Notes: generated from the letters alone by a model not told the origin. A stretch of 20,258 bases of DNA from an uncultured Collinsella sp. (GCA_902489665.1 CABUAT010000035.1:1-20258); one strand, 5' to 3'; positions 7,823-15,259 are shown, counted from the stretch's first letter. Made by a program: numbers and translations.

Positions 7823-8178
7823 CCGCGGTCTCGTCCTACATCGCCTACGCGCGGGCACTCAATAGGCTGGGTTGGACGCCGGCCGAGTTTGTGGTGGCGG
7901 AGTCGTTTGTCGTGCGCCTGCGCGGCATGCTGGGACGGCGTCCGGTTGCCGCCAACGGCCTGCCGCTCGTCATGGCGTTTCCACGCTGCTCTTCGGTCCA
8001 TACGTGTTTTATGGTCTATCCCATCGACATCGCCTTCATCGATGCACGCGGCAATATCCTCGCGCGCTACGAAAACGTATGTCCCTGGTGTATGTGCTCC
8101 TGCCCCGGCGCCTGGGCCGTACTAGAGCGTCCTTCAATCATTGTTTCGACCCCTGCTCTCCAACGCGTGCCGGCTTAA
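7819..8178 (+). CDS. DUF192 family protein, last gene of the Tad operon
   Basis: A 119-aa DUF192 domain protein of unknown biochemical role. The family core is visible as LRGMLGRRP near residues 34-42, VMAFPRCSSVHTCFMVYPIDIAFIDARG at 51-78 and a C-terminal GAWAVLERP. Start is the GTG at 7819, which overlaps the previous stop as GTGA and follows a GGGGGTGG ribosome site; no better start exists downstream. No signal peptide is visible, so it is probably cytoplasmic, unlike many DUF192 proteins. It has six cysteines, four in CPWCMCSC at 88-95. The overlap with the TadE-like gene places it in the pilus operon, where its function is unknown. Confidence 0.86.
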   Translation: MTAVSSYIAYARALNRLGWTPAEFVVAESFVVRLRGMLGRRPVAANGLPLVMAFPRCSSVHTCFMVYPIDIAFIDARGNILARYENVCPWCMCSCPGAWAVLERPSIIVSTPALQRVPA

Positions 8179-8191
8179 GAATTGGCGACAG

Positions 8192-8222
8192 TGGACTTTC
8201 GTCACACGAAATTGGGTAAGAT
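8192..8222 (+). promoter_or_regulatory. Candidate promoter and operator of the toxin-antitoxin pair
   Basis: A possible -35 TGGACT (8192-8197) and -10 TAAGAT (8217-8222) are 19 bp apart. Between them lies an inverted repeat TTTCG-TCACA-CGAAA (8197-8211), a fitting place for a ribbon-helix-helix repressor to bind. The -35 match is weak, so confidence is modest. Confidence 0.4.
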
Positions 8223-8236
8223 GGAGGAGAAGATGC

Positions 8237-8503
8237 ATGGATGTTGAGATTCATCCCAACGCTAAAAAGCACCTGACGGAAAAGCAGGTGCTTAGCGCTT
8301 GGCTTGCGGTTACTGAGTGCATTCGTCGCGAGTCGAAGGACGAGCCGCCGAGATGGCTTGCGATTGGATGGCTCCCAGACGGACGAAGCGTGGAGCTTGT
8401 CGCGGTCGAGCTTGTCCGTGGGTGGCTTATCATTCATGCCTTGTCTCCAGTCCAGAAGAAATTTTGGCAGGAGATTGAACAGGCTCGGCAAAGGGGTCGA
8501 TGA
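8237..8503 (+). CDS. Putative type II toxin (RelE/BrnT-like fold)
   Basis: An 88-aa basic protein beginning MDVEIHPNAKKHLTEKQVLSAW and containing WLAIGWLPDGRSVELVAVEL and IIHALSPVQKKFW. This layout (short helix, a G-x-x-x-D-G-R-x-x-E-L beta-hairpin, and a His near the C-terminal strand) recalls small ribonuclease toxins of the BrnT/RelE type, found next to CopG-like antitoxins. The ATG at 8237 follows GGAGGAGA at 8223-8230; an ATG four bases earlier is out of frame. It overlaps the antitoxin start by 4 nt, toxin first. I cannot name the exact family; the toxin role rests on size, fold impression and partner. Confidence 0.7.
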   Translation: MDVEIHPNAKKHLTEKQVLSAWLAVTECIRRESKDEPPRWLAIGWLPDGRSVELVAVELVRGWLIIHALSPVQKKFWQEIEQARQRGR

Positions 8504-8787
8504 TGGGCAAGACGTATACGGCCGCTAATGGTCAGGTTGTAACGGATGAAATGATTGACGCGTGGTGCGAGTCGTACGAGCGCGGAGAGTTTCCGGATGG
8601 CGAACACACCGTTGGTGGGATCGTGCATGGACGGCCCCCGCTCTCAGGTGAGGGGACGGCAACGCTGTCGGTCAAGATTCCTCTGGGAATGAAGGAGGCC
8701 ATTCGTCGACGGGCGGCTGCCGAGGGGATGACGCCAAGTGAGTTTGCCCGTGCGGCTCTGAGTGAAAAACTTCTTGCTGCCGGCTGA
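8500..8787 (+). CDS. Ribbon-helix-helix (CopG-like) antitoxin
   Basis: A 95-aa protein. The last 45 residues read as a ribbon-helix-helix DNA-binding domain: TATLSVKIPLGMKEAIRRR as beta-strand and helix 1, then AEGMTPSEFARAAL as turn and helix 2. The N-terminal half is acidic and probably wraps the toxin. The start overlaps the toxin stop as ATGA (an in-frame ATG follows at 8503). Expected role is neutralising the upstream product and repressing the pair, possibly through the inverted repeat at 8197-8211. The unusual point is the toxin-before-antitoxin order, known for some families. Confidence 0.78.
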   Translation: MMGKTYTAANGQVVTDEMIDAWCESYERGEFPDGEHTVGGIVHGRPPLSGEGTATLSVKIPLGMKEAIRRRAAAEGMTPSEFARAALSEKLLAAG

Positions 8788-8850
8788 TGCCTCTGACGTG
8801 CCGATTTATAGAACCGAGGCTGTGCTCAAAAACTTTTTTAAAATTCTCGG

Positions 8851-8899
8851 TTGACCGGAACGCGTCCTTGGTTATACTAATCAAGCCTTGAAACAAGGC
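8851..8899 (+). promoter_or_regulatory. tRNA-Phe promoter and 5' leader hairpin
   Basis: A sigma-A-type promoter TTGACC (8851-8856) with 16 bp to TATACT (8873-8878). It is followed by a small hairpin GCCTTG-AAA-CAAGGC (8885-8899) in the 5' leader that would be removed by RNase P. Confidence 0.75.
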
Positions 8900-8910
8900 A
8901 CACCTCAAAT

Positions 8911-8983
<73 letters not shown>

Positions 8984-8996
8984 CCTTGAATTGACT

Positions 8997-9025
8997 AGGA
9001 CCTCTGTAAAGGGGTCCTTTTCTTT
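8997..9025 (+). terminator. Rho-independent terminator of tRNA-Phe
   Basis: Stem AGGACCTC/GGGGTCCT (8 bp, one G-T pair), loop TGTAAA, followed by a T-rich tract. A near-identical second copy is at 9183-9211. Confidence 0.75.
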
Positions 9026-9182
9026 TATGCAGCCCCCACATGGAATCGAACCCCGTGAGGGCGCGGAGCTGAGTAAACGCGTAAGCGTTTGCCAGCGCAG
9101 CTCGCAAGGCGCGTAAGCGCCGCAGCGGTCCGTCCGCGCAGCGCGCGGACGCGATTCCCTTCCCCGCCACCTTGAATTGACT

Positions 9183-9211
9183 AGGACTTCTGCAAAGGGG
9201 TCCTTTTCTTC
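9183..9211 (+). terminator. Duplicated copy of the tRNA-Phe terminator
   Basis: Same stem-loop as at 8997-9025; the one change in the stem replaces a C-G pair with a T-G pair and keeps the fold. Confidence 0.6.
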
Positions 9212-9224
9212 TATCGAGGACTCT

Positions 9225-9459
9225 GCGGAAATTGCGTCCCGGAATTTGGCTTCAGAGTGGGATGCGTTTTCCGCTTTGAGGCCGCTTGGGAAAGCACGAC
9301 TCGGAATCCGGCGTCAGAATGGGACGTGCTTTCCTTTTTCGGCCTTTGGCGGAAACTGCGTCCCAGATCCCGCGCTCAGAACGGGATGCATTTTCCGGTT
9401 GAGGCCTCGAACGGAAAATGCATCCCAGTCTTTTGCGAAAAACGGGATGCGCTTTCCGG
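9225..9459. repeat. Tandem array of four ~62-bp imperfect hairpins
   Basis: Four consecutive palindromic units start at 9225, 9288, 9349 and 9412 (spacing 63, 61, 63). Left arms follow CGGAAA..TGCGTCCC and right arms GGGATGCG.TTTTCCG: 9225-9240/9259-9274, 9289-9302/9321-9334, 9350-9364/9383-9397 and 9412-9426/9444-9458. Neighbouring arms of units 3 and 4 are a perfect 15-bp inverted pair. Spacers share a GGCC core. Frames crossing it have no protein-like features, so I treat it as non-coding, similar in style to BIME/REP arrays. Confidence 0.85.
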
Positions 9460-9528
9460 CCGCCTACTTCCGGCGCATATGTACATCTCGGGCCCGCCCA
9501 GACATTCCTCCCGCTTTTGCGCCACTTT

Positions 9529-9614
9529 ACAGACCGTTCGGTCGTCTGTCCGCACGCGCGGGTATACTCAAAACGATACTTTTCCTATGCAATACGATGC
9601 AGGCTCGGCCTGCA
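9529..9614 (+). promoter_or_regulatory. Candidate promoter region and leader hairpin of the GH5-like gene
   Basis: A good -10 TATACT at 9563-9568 lacks a clear -35. Just upstream is an inverted repeat ACAGAC-N9-GTCTGT (9529-9549), a possible operator. The leader has a hairpin TGCAGG-CTCGG-CCTGCA (9598-9614) close to the ribosome site AAGGGGG at 9622-9628. The stretch 9460-9528 shows nothing else I can name. Confidence 0.4.
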
Positions 9615-9633
9615 CGATCCGAAGGGGGCAGTG

Positions 9634-10695
9634 ATGGAGAGGATACTCGGCGTTAATCTCTCTGGCTGGTTTATTCCCGAGCCTTGGGTGACCCCGTCGC
9701 TATACGCGGCGACCGGTGCATCCAATGCGGCCGAGCTGCAGGAGGCCATGGGTACCGCCGCCTATAACGAGCGCATGCGCCGTCATTACGAGACGTTTGT
9801 GAGCGAGGATGATTTCCGTCGCATGGCGCAGATCGGTCTCAACGCCGTGCGCCTGCCGGTGCCTTGGTATGCCTTTGGCTCACAGGAGTCCGATGCCTCC
9901 TACATCTCGGTTGTCGATTACATCGACCGCGCGATTGAGTGGGCTGCCAAGTACAACATTCGCGTGCTGCTTGACCTGGCGACTGTGCCCGGTGGCCAGG
10001 GCGATTCCAACGATTCGCCCGCCACGCCGGAGGCTGTTGCCGAGTGGCATTCGTCCACTAACGGCCGCCATGTCGCACTCGACGTGCTCGAGCGCTTGGC
10101 CGAGCGTTACGGCGAGGCCGAGAGCCTGCTGGGCATTGAGCTGCTGGATACGCCGCAGATGAGTGTCCGCAAGAGTCTCTTTGCCATGACGGATGGCATT
10201 CCGGCTCACTACCTGCGCAATTTCTATCGCGATGCCTACGAGCTCGTCCGTTCGTATATGCCCGAGGATAAGATCGTCGTCTTTTCGTCTTCGGGGCATC
10301 CCAGCGAGTGGAAGCATTTTATGCGCGGCGCCAAGTACAAGAACGTCTACATGGACCTTCACCTGTACCATTACCGCGACGAGTATGCGCTCGATATCAC
10401 GAGCCCCCGCGGGCTGACGACGGCGATTTCCCGTAACAAGCGCGAGCTTAAAGAAGCGATTTCGACTGGGTTCCCCGTGCTGGTGGGCGAATGGTCGGGT
10501 GCGGCGATCTTTGCCAACTCGTCGGTTACGCCCGAAGGCCGCAATGCCTACGAGCGCGTGTTTATCGCCAACCAGCTGGCTTCGTTTGCGCCGGCTGCCG
10601 GTTGGTTCTTCCAAACGTGGAAGACCGAGAAGCGCATTGCAGCATGGGACGCCCGCGCGGCGCTCGGTACGCTCGAGCGCGGCATGATTGAATAG
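9634..10695 (+). CDS. GH5-like (exo-beta-1,3-glucanase-type) protein, acid/base residue missing
   Basis: A 353-aa TIM-barrel protein without signal peptide, so probably cytoplasmic. It follows the layout of fungal-type exo-beta-1,3-glucanases of GH5: GVNLSGWFIPEPWVTPSLY at 6-24, AVRLPVPWYAF, VLLDLATVPGGQ, GIELLDTPQ, MDLHLYHY, VLVGEWSGA and GWFFQTWKTE. The nucleophile Glu286 in GEWS is kept. The acid/base Glu of the family NEP motif is replaced: residues 172-174 read Asp-Thr-Pro. Normal retaining hydrolysis is therefore doubtful; it may use another residue or bind without cleaving. The ATG at 9634 follows AAGGGGG; a GTG three bases earlier is an alternative. It lies 6 nt before rsmI and is probably co-transcribed with it. 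Confidence 0.85.
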   Translation: MERILGVNLSGWFIPEPWVTPSLYAATGASNAAELQEAMGTAAYNERMRRHYETFVSEDDFRRMAQIGLNAVRLPVPWYAFGSQESDASYISVVDYIDRAIEWAAKYNIRVLLDLATVPGGQGDSNDSPATPEAVAEWHSSTNGRHVALDVLERLAERYGEAESLLGIELLDTPQMSVRKSLFAMTDGIPAHYLRNFYRDAYELVRSYMPEDKIVVFSSSGHPSEWKHFMRGAKYKNVYMDLHLYHYRDEYALDITSPRGLTTAISRNKRELKEAISTGFPVLVGEWSGAAIFANSSVTPEGRNAYERVFIANQLASFAPAAGWFFQTWKTEKRIAAWDARAALGTLERGMIE

Positions 10696-10701
10696 GTTGA
10701 T

Positions 10702-11580
10702 ATGACGCAAAACAGCACCCATACGGGCAAACTCTATGTGGTCGGCACGCCCATCGGCAACCTGGGCGACCTGTCCCCGCGCGTTGGCGAGGCGTTTGCC
10801 GCCGCCGATGCCATCTGCTGCGAAGACACGCGTGTGACGTCAAAGCTGCTGATGCATCTGGGCATTTCCAAGCCGCTTGTCCGTTGCGACGAGAATGTGA
10901 TCGCCAACCGCGCCGCCGGCCTGGTCGACCGTCTGCTGGCGGGGGAGACCCTCGCCTTTGCCTCGGACGCCGGCATGCCGAGCGTGTCCGATCCCGGCCA
11001 GGCGCTGGTCGAGGCGGCGCGTGAGGCCGATGTGCCCGTCGAAGTTATTCCCGGGCCCTCTGCTTGCGTCACGGCGCTCGTTTCGTCCGGCATTCCCTGC
11101 GAGCATTTTTTCTTCGAGGGCTTTTTGGGCCGAAAGCACGGCGACCGCGTGCGCCGTTTGCAGCGCCTTGCCGTGGTGCCCGGCGCGCTCATCTTCTACG
11201 AGTCTCCACATCGTATCGTGGCGACGCTCGAGGCCGTGGCGGAGGTCTTTCCCCAGCGTGAGGTTGCCGTCTGCCGCGAACTCACCAAGCTGCACGAGGA
11301 GGTCTTGCGCGGGCCCGCTGCTCAGCTTGCCGAGGAGCTGCGTGCTCGCGGCGAGGTAAAGGGCGAGATTGCGCTGGTCATCGCGCCGCCGAGCGAGGAT
11401 GAGGAGGCCGGTATCGTGCCGGTTGGCGCCGCGGCAGCGGATCCCGACGAGGCCCTGCGCGAGGATATCCGCGCCGCGCTCGAGGAGGGGGAGCCCGCCT
11501 CTGCGGTGGCCAAGCGCCTGTCTCAGAAGTATTCGCGCCGCAAGCGCGATGTCTATGCCATGGTGCTCGATATGCAATAG
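10702..11580 (+). CDS. rsmI: 16S rRNA (cytidine-1402 2'-O)-methyltransferase
   Basis: RsmI 2'-O-methylates C1402 of 16S rRNA with SAM, tuning the decoding site. At 292 aa it has the usual length. Recognisable blocks are VVGTPIGNLGDLSPR near the N-terminus, CEDTRVTSKLL, SDAGMPSVSDPG, VIPGPSACVTAL, FFFEGFLGRK and FYESPHRI, in the order of the tetrapyrrole-methylase-like fold, with a C-terminal helical region ending KYSRRKRDVY. Only 6 nt separate it from the GH5-like gene and there is no strong Shine-Dalgarno (AGGTTG at 10693-10698), so coupling is likely. The second methylation enzyme RsmH is not in the window. Confidence 0.96.
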   Translation: MTQNSTHTGKLYVVGTPIGNLGDLSPRVGEAFAAADAICCEDTRVTSKLLMHLGISKPLVRCDENVIANRAAGLVDRLLAGETLAFASDAGMPSVSDPGQALVEAAREADVPVEVIPGPSACVTALVSSGIPCEHFFFEGFLGRKHGDRVRRLQRLAVVPGALIFYESPHRIVATLEAVAEVFPQREVAVCRELTKLHEEVLRGPAAQLAEELRARGEVKGEIALVIAPPSEDEEAGIVPVGAAAADPDEALREDIRAALEEGEPASAVAKRLSQKYSRRKRDVYAMVLDMQ

Positions 11581-11649
11581 ATGGAGGATATCCAGCCCTT
11601 GCGCTAGAATCATCCCCTGTATGCAACGTTTTTCTGGAGGACAAACCCC

Positions 11650-13251
11650 ATGGATCAAAGCAAGCCTTCGTTCTTTATCACGACGCCCATCTACTACGTC
11701 AACGCCGATCCGCACCTGGGCACGGCTTATTCCACCATCATCGCCGACGTTCAGGCTCGCTATCGTCGCTCCGCCGGCTATAACGTCAAGTTCCTGACCG
11801 GCATGGACGAGCACGGCGAGAAGGTCGCCGAGGCCGCAGCCAAGCACAACATGACGCCGCAGGAGTGGACCGATAGCCAGGCTCCGCACTTCAAGGAGCT
11901 TTGGAGCAAGCTCGAGATTTCCAATGATGACTTCATCCGCACCACCGAGCCGCGCCAGCACCATGCCGTGCAGTACCTGTGGGAGCGCATGAAGGAGTCC
12001 GGCTACCTGTATAAGGGCAGCTACGACGGCTGGTATTGCGTGCCTGACGAGACCTACTTCACCGATACGCAGGTCCAGAAGGGCGACGAGGAGTACGGCA
12101 GCGTCGGCCAGCACCTGTGCCCCGACTGCCACCGTCCGCTTGAGCGCGTGCAGGAGGAGTCCTACTTCTTTAAGCTTTCCGCTTTCCAGGATAAGCTGCT
12201 CAAGCTTTACGACGAGCACCCCGACTTTGTCGAGCCTGCGTTCCGCATGAACGAGGTACGTAGCTTTGTCGAGGGCGGCCTTAATGACCTTTCCGTGAGC
12301 CGTACGAGCTTTGACTGGGGCATTCAGGTCCCGTTTGACGAGGGTCACGTGACCTACGTGTGGTTCGATGCGCTGCTCAACTATATGACGGCCGTCGGCT
12401 ACGGTGTCGACACCGACGAGGCGCGTGCCGAGCTGGCCTATCGCTGGCCCGCGCAGTTCCACATCGTGGGTAAGGACATCATCCGCTTCCACTGCGTCAT
12501 TTGGCCCGCCATGCTCATGGCCATCGGCGAGGCCCTGCCCGAGCACGTCTTTGCCCACGGCTTCCTGACCGTGCGCAATGCCGAGACCGGCAAGGCCGAG
12601 AAGATGTCCAAGAGCCGCGGCAACGCCATCGCTCCGCAGGACGTTATCGACATGCTGGGCGTCGAGGGCTATCGCTACTACTTCATGACCGACGTCGTCC
12701 CCGGCACCGACGGTGCCATCAGCTTCGATCGCATGGAGCAGGTCTACAACGCCGACCTGGCCAACAGCTGGGGCAACCTTATCTCGCGTTCGCTCAACAT
12801 GAGCGGCAAGTACTTTGACGGTTGCGCGCCCGCCAAGCCCGCGTCGTTCGATGCGTTCGACAACCCGCTGGCAAAGATCGCCGATGGCCTGGTCGAGCGC
12901 TACATGGCCAAGATGGACGTGCTCGATTACGGCGGAGCCAAGGATGAGGTCATGGAGCTCATCCATGCCGCCAACCACTACATCGAGGACTCCGAGCCCT
13001 GGGCGCTTGCCAAGGACGAGGCCAAGGCTGACGAGCTGGCATTTGTGATCTACAACCTGCTCGAGGCCATCCGCATTGCCGCTCACCTGCTGATGCCGCT
13101 CATGCCCCAGACTTCTGTCGAGGCCCTGCGCCGCCTGTCCTGTGAGGGCGAGGCCGCGAGCGACGACCTCAAGGGCATTTGTACTTGGGGCCTGCTTGCC
13201 GGCGGTCAGCCCGTCGAGAAGGGCGATCCGCTGTTCCCGCGTCTGGCGTAG
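11650..13251 (+). CDS. metG: Methionyl-tRNA synthetase
   Basis: Class I synthetase that charges tRNA-Met for initiation and elongation. At 533 aa it contains the catalytic and anticodon-binding domains but lacks the C-terminal EMAP-like dimer domain, so it may act as a monomer. The HIGH equivalent is HLGT at residues 22-25, and KMSKS is at 318-322. The connective peptide has a single CPDC knuckle at 157-160, plus Cys130, rather than the full four-Cys zinc site of E. coli MetRS. SD GGAGGA (11636-11641) lies 8 nt before the ATG. A possible -10 TAGAAT at 11605-11610 suggests a promoter separate from rsmI, though the -35 is poor. A terminator follows at 13294. Confidence 0.97.
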   Translation: MDQSKPSFFITTPIYYVNADPHLGTAYSTIIADVQARYRRSAGYNVKFLTGMDEHGEKVAEAAAKHNMTPQEWTDSQAPHFKELWSKLEISNDDFIRTTEPRQHHAVQYLWERMKESGYLYKGSYDGWYCVPDETYFTDTQVQKGDEEYGSVGQHLCPDCHRPLERVQEESYFFKLSAFQDKLLKLYDEHPDFVEPAFRMNEVRSFVEGGLNDLSVSRTSFDWGIQVPFDEGHVTYVWFDALLNYMTAVGYGVDTDEARAELAYRWPAQFHIVGKDIIRFHCVIWPAMLMAIGEALPEHVFAHGFLTVRNAETGKAEKMSKSRGNAIAPQDVIDMLGVEGYRYYFMTDVVPGTDGAISFDRMEQVYNADLANSWGNLISRSLNMSGKYFDGCAPAKPASFDAFDNPLAKIADGLVERYMAKMDVLDYGGAKDEVMELIHAANHYIEDSEPWALAKDEAKADELAFVIYNLLEAIRIAAHLLMPLMPQTSVEALRRLSCEGEAASDDLKGICTWGLLAGGQPVEKGDPLFPRLA

Positions 13252-13293
13252 AGACCGCGCGAGCGCCATATCGGCAATTTGCTGTTTAGCTGT

Positions 13294-13328
13294 AAGGGCA
13301 TGGCCGCCACGGTCCATGCCCTTTTGTT
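13294..13328 (+). terminator. Rho-independent terminator after metG
   Basis: Perfect 10-bp stem AAGGGCATGG/CCATGCCCTT with a 10-nt loop, followed by TTGTTT. It separates metG from rsmA. Confidence 0.8.
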
Positions 13329-13361
13329 TCAAGACGCCGCCATCATGCTAAGGAGGCAACC

Positions 13362-14222
13362 ATGACAACTTCGCCTTTGGCAAACCCCACGGCCACCAGG
13401 GAGCTGCTGGAGGAGTTTGGCCTTGCGACCAAGCATCGCCTGGGCCAGAACTTTCTAATCGACAATCATGTGATCGAGCGTATCTGCGAGCTTTCCGAGC
13501 TCACGGGCGATGAGCGCGTGCTCGAGGTTGGCCCGGGCGTTGGTACGCTCACGCTTGCGCTGCTGCAGGAGGCGGCGTGTGTCACGTCGATCGAGGCCGA
13601 CCCCGAGCTCGAGCCGGTGCTCGATGCCCACGCCGCCGACTACGCCAACTTCCGCTTTATCATGGGCGACGCGCTCAAGGTGGGTCCGGAGCAGATTGAG
13701 CAGGCTGCGGGCGGTGAGCCGACGGTGTTTGTCGCGAACCTGCCCTATAACGTGGCGGCGACGATCATCCTGCAGTTCTTCCAGACGATGCCTGCACTCA
13801 AGCGCGCCGTCGTCATGGTTCAAAAGGAGGTTGCCGATCGTATTGCCGCAGTGCCGGGTAACAAGACCTATGGTGGCTACACGGCAAAGCTGGGCCTGTA
13901 TGCGCAGGTTACGGGTCGCTTTGAGGTTCCGCCGCGTTGCTTTATGCCGGCGCCGCACGTTGACTCGGCTGTCGTGCGTATCGACCGTGTTGACGGCGTG
14001 GTGCCCGAAGGACTCGATCGCGAATTTGTGGCCCGCGTGATTGATGCTGCATTTGCCCAGCGTCGCAAGACCATCCGCAATTCCATGAGCGCCAACGGCT
14101 TTGCCAAGGACGTGCTCGATGCCGCCTTTGAGGCTTGCGGTATCGCACCCACCACGCGCGCCGAGACGCTTGATGTTGCCGACTTTGTCCGTCTGGCCCG
14201 GGAGCTAATCCATGATGCCTAA
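13362..14222 (+). CDS. rsmA: 16S rRNA (adenine-1518/1519-N6) dimethyltransferase
   Basis: KsgA/RsmA dimethylates two adjacent adenines in the 3' hairpin of 16S rRNA late in 30S assembly, using SAM. At 286 aa it is of usual length. Motifs: GQNFL at 28-32, the SAM loop EVGPGVGT at 55-62, and the catalytic NLPY at 126-129. The C-terminal domain includes PPRCFMPAPHVDSAVVRI and AFAQRRKTIRNSM, both typical. SD TAAGGAGG at 13349-13356 precedes the ATG. The 3' end overlaps tatD by 11 nt, a pairing seen in many Gram-positives. No promoter is clear between the metG terminator and this gene. Confidence 0.97.
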   Translation: MTTSPLANPTATRELLEEFGLATKHRLGQNFLIDNHVIERICELSELTGDERVLEVGPGVGTLTLALLQEAACVTSIEADPELEPVLDAHAADYANFRFIMGDALKVGPEQIEQAAGGEPTVFVANLPYNVAATIILQFFQTMPALKRAVVMVQKEVADRIAAVPGNKTYGGYTAKLGLYAQVTGRFEVPPRCFMPAPHVDSAVVRIDRVDGVVPEGLDREFVARVIDAAFAQRRKTIRNSMSANGFAKDVLDAAFEACGIAPTTRAETLDVADFVRLARELIHDA

Positions 14223-15129
14223 TGCCGCACGCGTGACGTTTACCAAGAAAAAGAAGACGGTCGCCTGCCCCGTGCCCTTGGCACCGCTTGCCGACACGCA
14301 TGCGCACCTGCTTTCGTTTTGGGGCAAAGAAGTGCCCGAGACGCTCGTGCGCGCCAAAGCCGCGGGCGTCGACCTGTTGGTGACGATGTTCGACCCCATC
14401 GCTGACAAACGCAGCGTGACGGACTATAGCGACTGGCTCGTGCGCGAAATTCTGCCGATGCAGGATATCCCGCAGATCAAGTATCTTGCCGGCGTGCATC
14501 CGTATGGCGCGCCGGACTATACCGACGACGTTCATGCACAGGTCGTTGCGGCACTTGATGACCCCTTATGCGCCGGTATTGGCGAAATCGGCCTGGACTA
14601 CCACATGGACTATGACGACGATATCGCGCCGGCACCCCATAACGTGCAGATTGATTGCATGGCGCGCCAGCTCGAGCTTGCCGTGCGCCGCAATGTGCCG
14701 GTGGAGCTGCACCTGCGTCACGAGGACTCGGATGGGGAGCGCACCTCGCACGTTGATGCGTACAACGTACTGCGCGAGGTGGGTGTGCCCCAGGCTGGTT
14801 GTGTGCTGCACTGTTTTGGCGAGGACCGCGCCACGATGGAGCGCTTTGTGGAGCTGGGCTGCTATATCGCCTATGGTGGTGCGGCCACCTTTAAGCGCAA
14901 CGACGACGTGCGCGAGGCATTTGCGGCAACCCCACTCGATCGAATTTTGTTCGAGACGGATTGCCCGTATATGGCTCCGGAGCCCATCCGCGGTCTTGAA
15001 TGCGAGCCCGCAATGATCTCCATTACGGCAAACGCGCTGGTTAACGACCGTGTCGATCGCACTGGTGAGGACGCCGAAACAATCGCGCAAGCCGCTTGGG
15101 AAAATGCCTGCAAACTTTTTCAAAAATAG
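14212..15129 (+). CDS. tatD: TatD family metal-dependent hydrolase (DNase)
   Basis: TIM-barrel amidohydrolase-fold nuclease of the TatD family, implicated in DNA repair or degradation. Metal ligands are visible in order: DTHAHL (His30, His32), GEIGLDYH, ELHLRHED, LHCF and ETDCPYMAPEP. At 305 aa it is longer than the usual 255-265, mainly from a 25-residue N-terminal extension with a Lys4 run, and an insertion around DYDDDIAPAPHN. The start is a double ATG 11 nt inside rsmA; the second (14215) is equally possible. Translation is probably coupled to rsmA. Confidence 0.94.
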   Translation: MMPNAARVTFTKKKKTVACPVPLAPLADTHAHLLSFWGKEVPETLVRAKAAGVDLLVTMFDPIADKRSVTDYSDWLVREILPMQDIPQIKYLAGVHPYGAPDYTDDVHAQVVAALDDPLCAGIGEIGLDYHMDYDDDIAPAPHNVQIDCMARQLELAVRRNVPVELHLRHEDSDGERTSHVDAYNVLREVGVPQAGCVLHCFGEDRATMERFVELGCYIAYGGAATFKRNDDVREAFAATPLDRILFETDCPYMAPEPIRGLECEPAMISITANALVNDRVDRTGEDAETIAQAAWENACKLFQK

Positions 15130-15132
15130 TTC

Positions 15133-15161
15133 TTGCGTTCGTGGTGGCGCTCCGTTATTCT
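15133..15161 (+). promoter_or_regulatory. tRNA-Leu promoter
   Basis: TTGCGT (15133-15138), 17 bp, TATTCT (15156-15161). The tRNA begins 12 nt later, so the transcript starts almost at the mature 5' end. Confidence 0.7.
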
Positions 15162-15172
15162 AATTCCTGCAC

Positions 15173-15259
15173 GCGGGCGTGGCGGAATTGGCAGACGCGT
15201 ACGGTTCAGGTCCGTATGGGGGCAACCCCATGAAGGTTCAAGTCCTTTCGCCCGCACCA
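15173..15259 (+). tRNA. tRNA-Leu (CAG)
   Basis: Class II tRNA, 87 nt including an encoded CCA. Acceptor GCGGGCG/CGCCCGC is perfect, the anticodon stem is TACGG/CCGTA with loop TTCAGGT (anticodon CAG), a long variable arm has GGGG/CCCC, and the T-loop is TTCAAGT. Everything from T-loop position 59 through the terminator is duplicated 189 bp downstream. Confidence 0.96.

Noticed and set aside
8812..8852. Inverted repeat AACCGAG/CTCGGTT as a terminator of the TA pair
   Set aside because: Loop of 27 nt and the right arm overlaps the tRNA-Phe -35; too weak to call.
9225..9459. CRISPR array
   Set aside because: Units are palindromes of about 62 bp with no unique spacers of constant size, and no cas genes are nearby.
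9177..9656. A 159-codon open frame on the plus strand
   Set aside because: It runs through the tRNA terminator copy and the hairpin array; the translation only reflects the DNA repeats and has no ribosome site.
10840..13332. An 830-codon open frame on the minus strand
   Set aside because: It is antisense to rsmI and metG, both certain genes; GC-rich codon bias creates such mirror frames.
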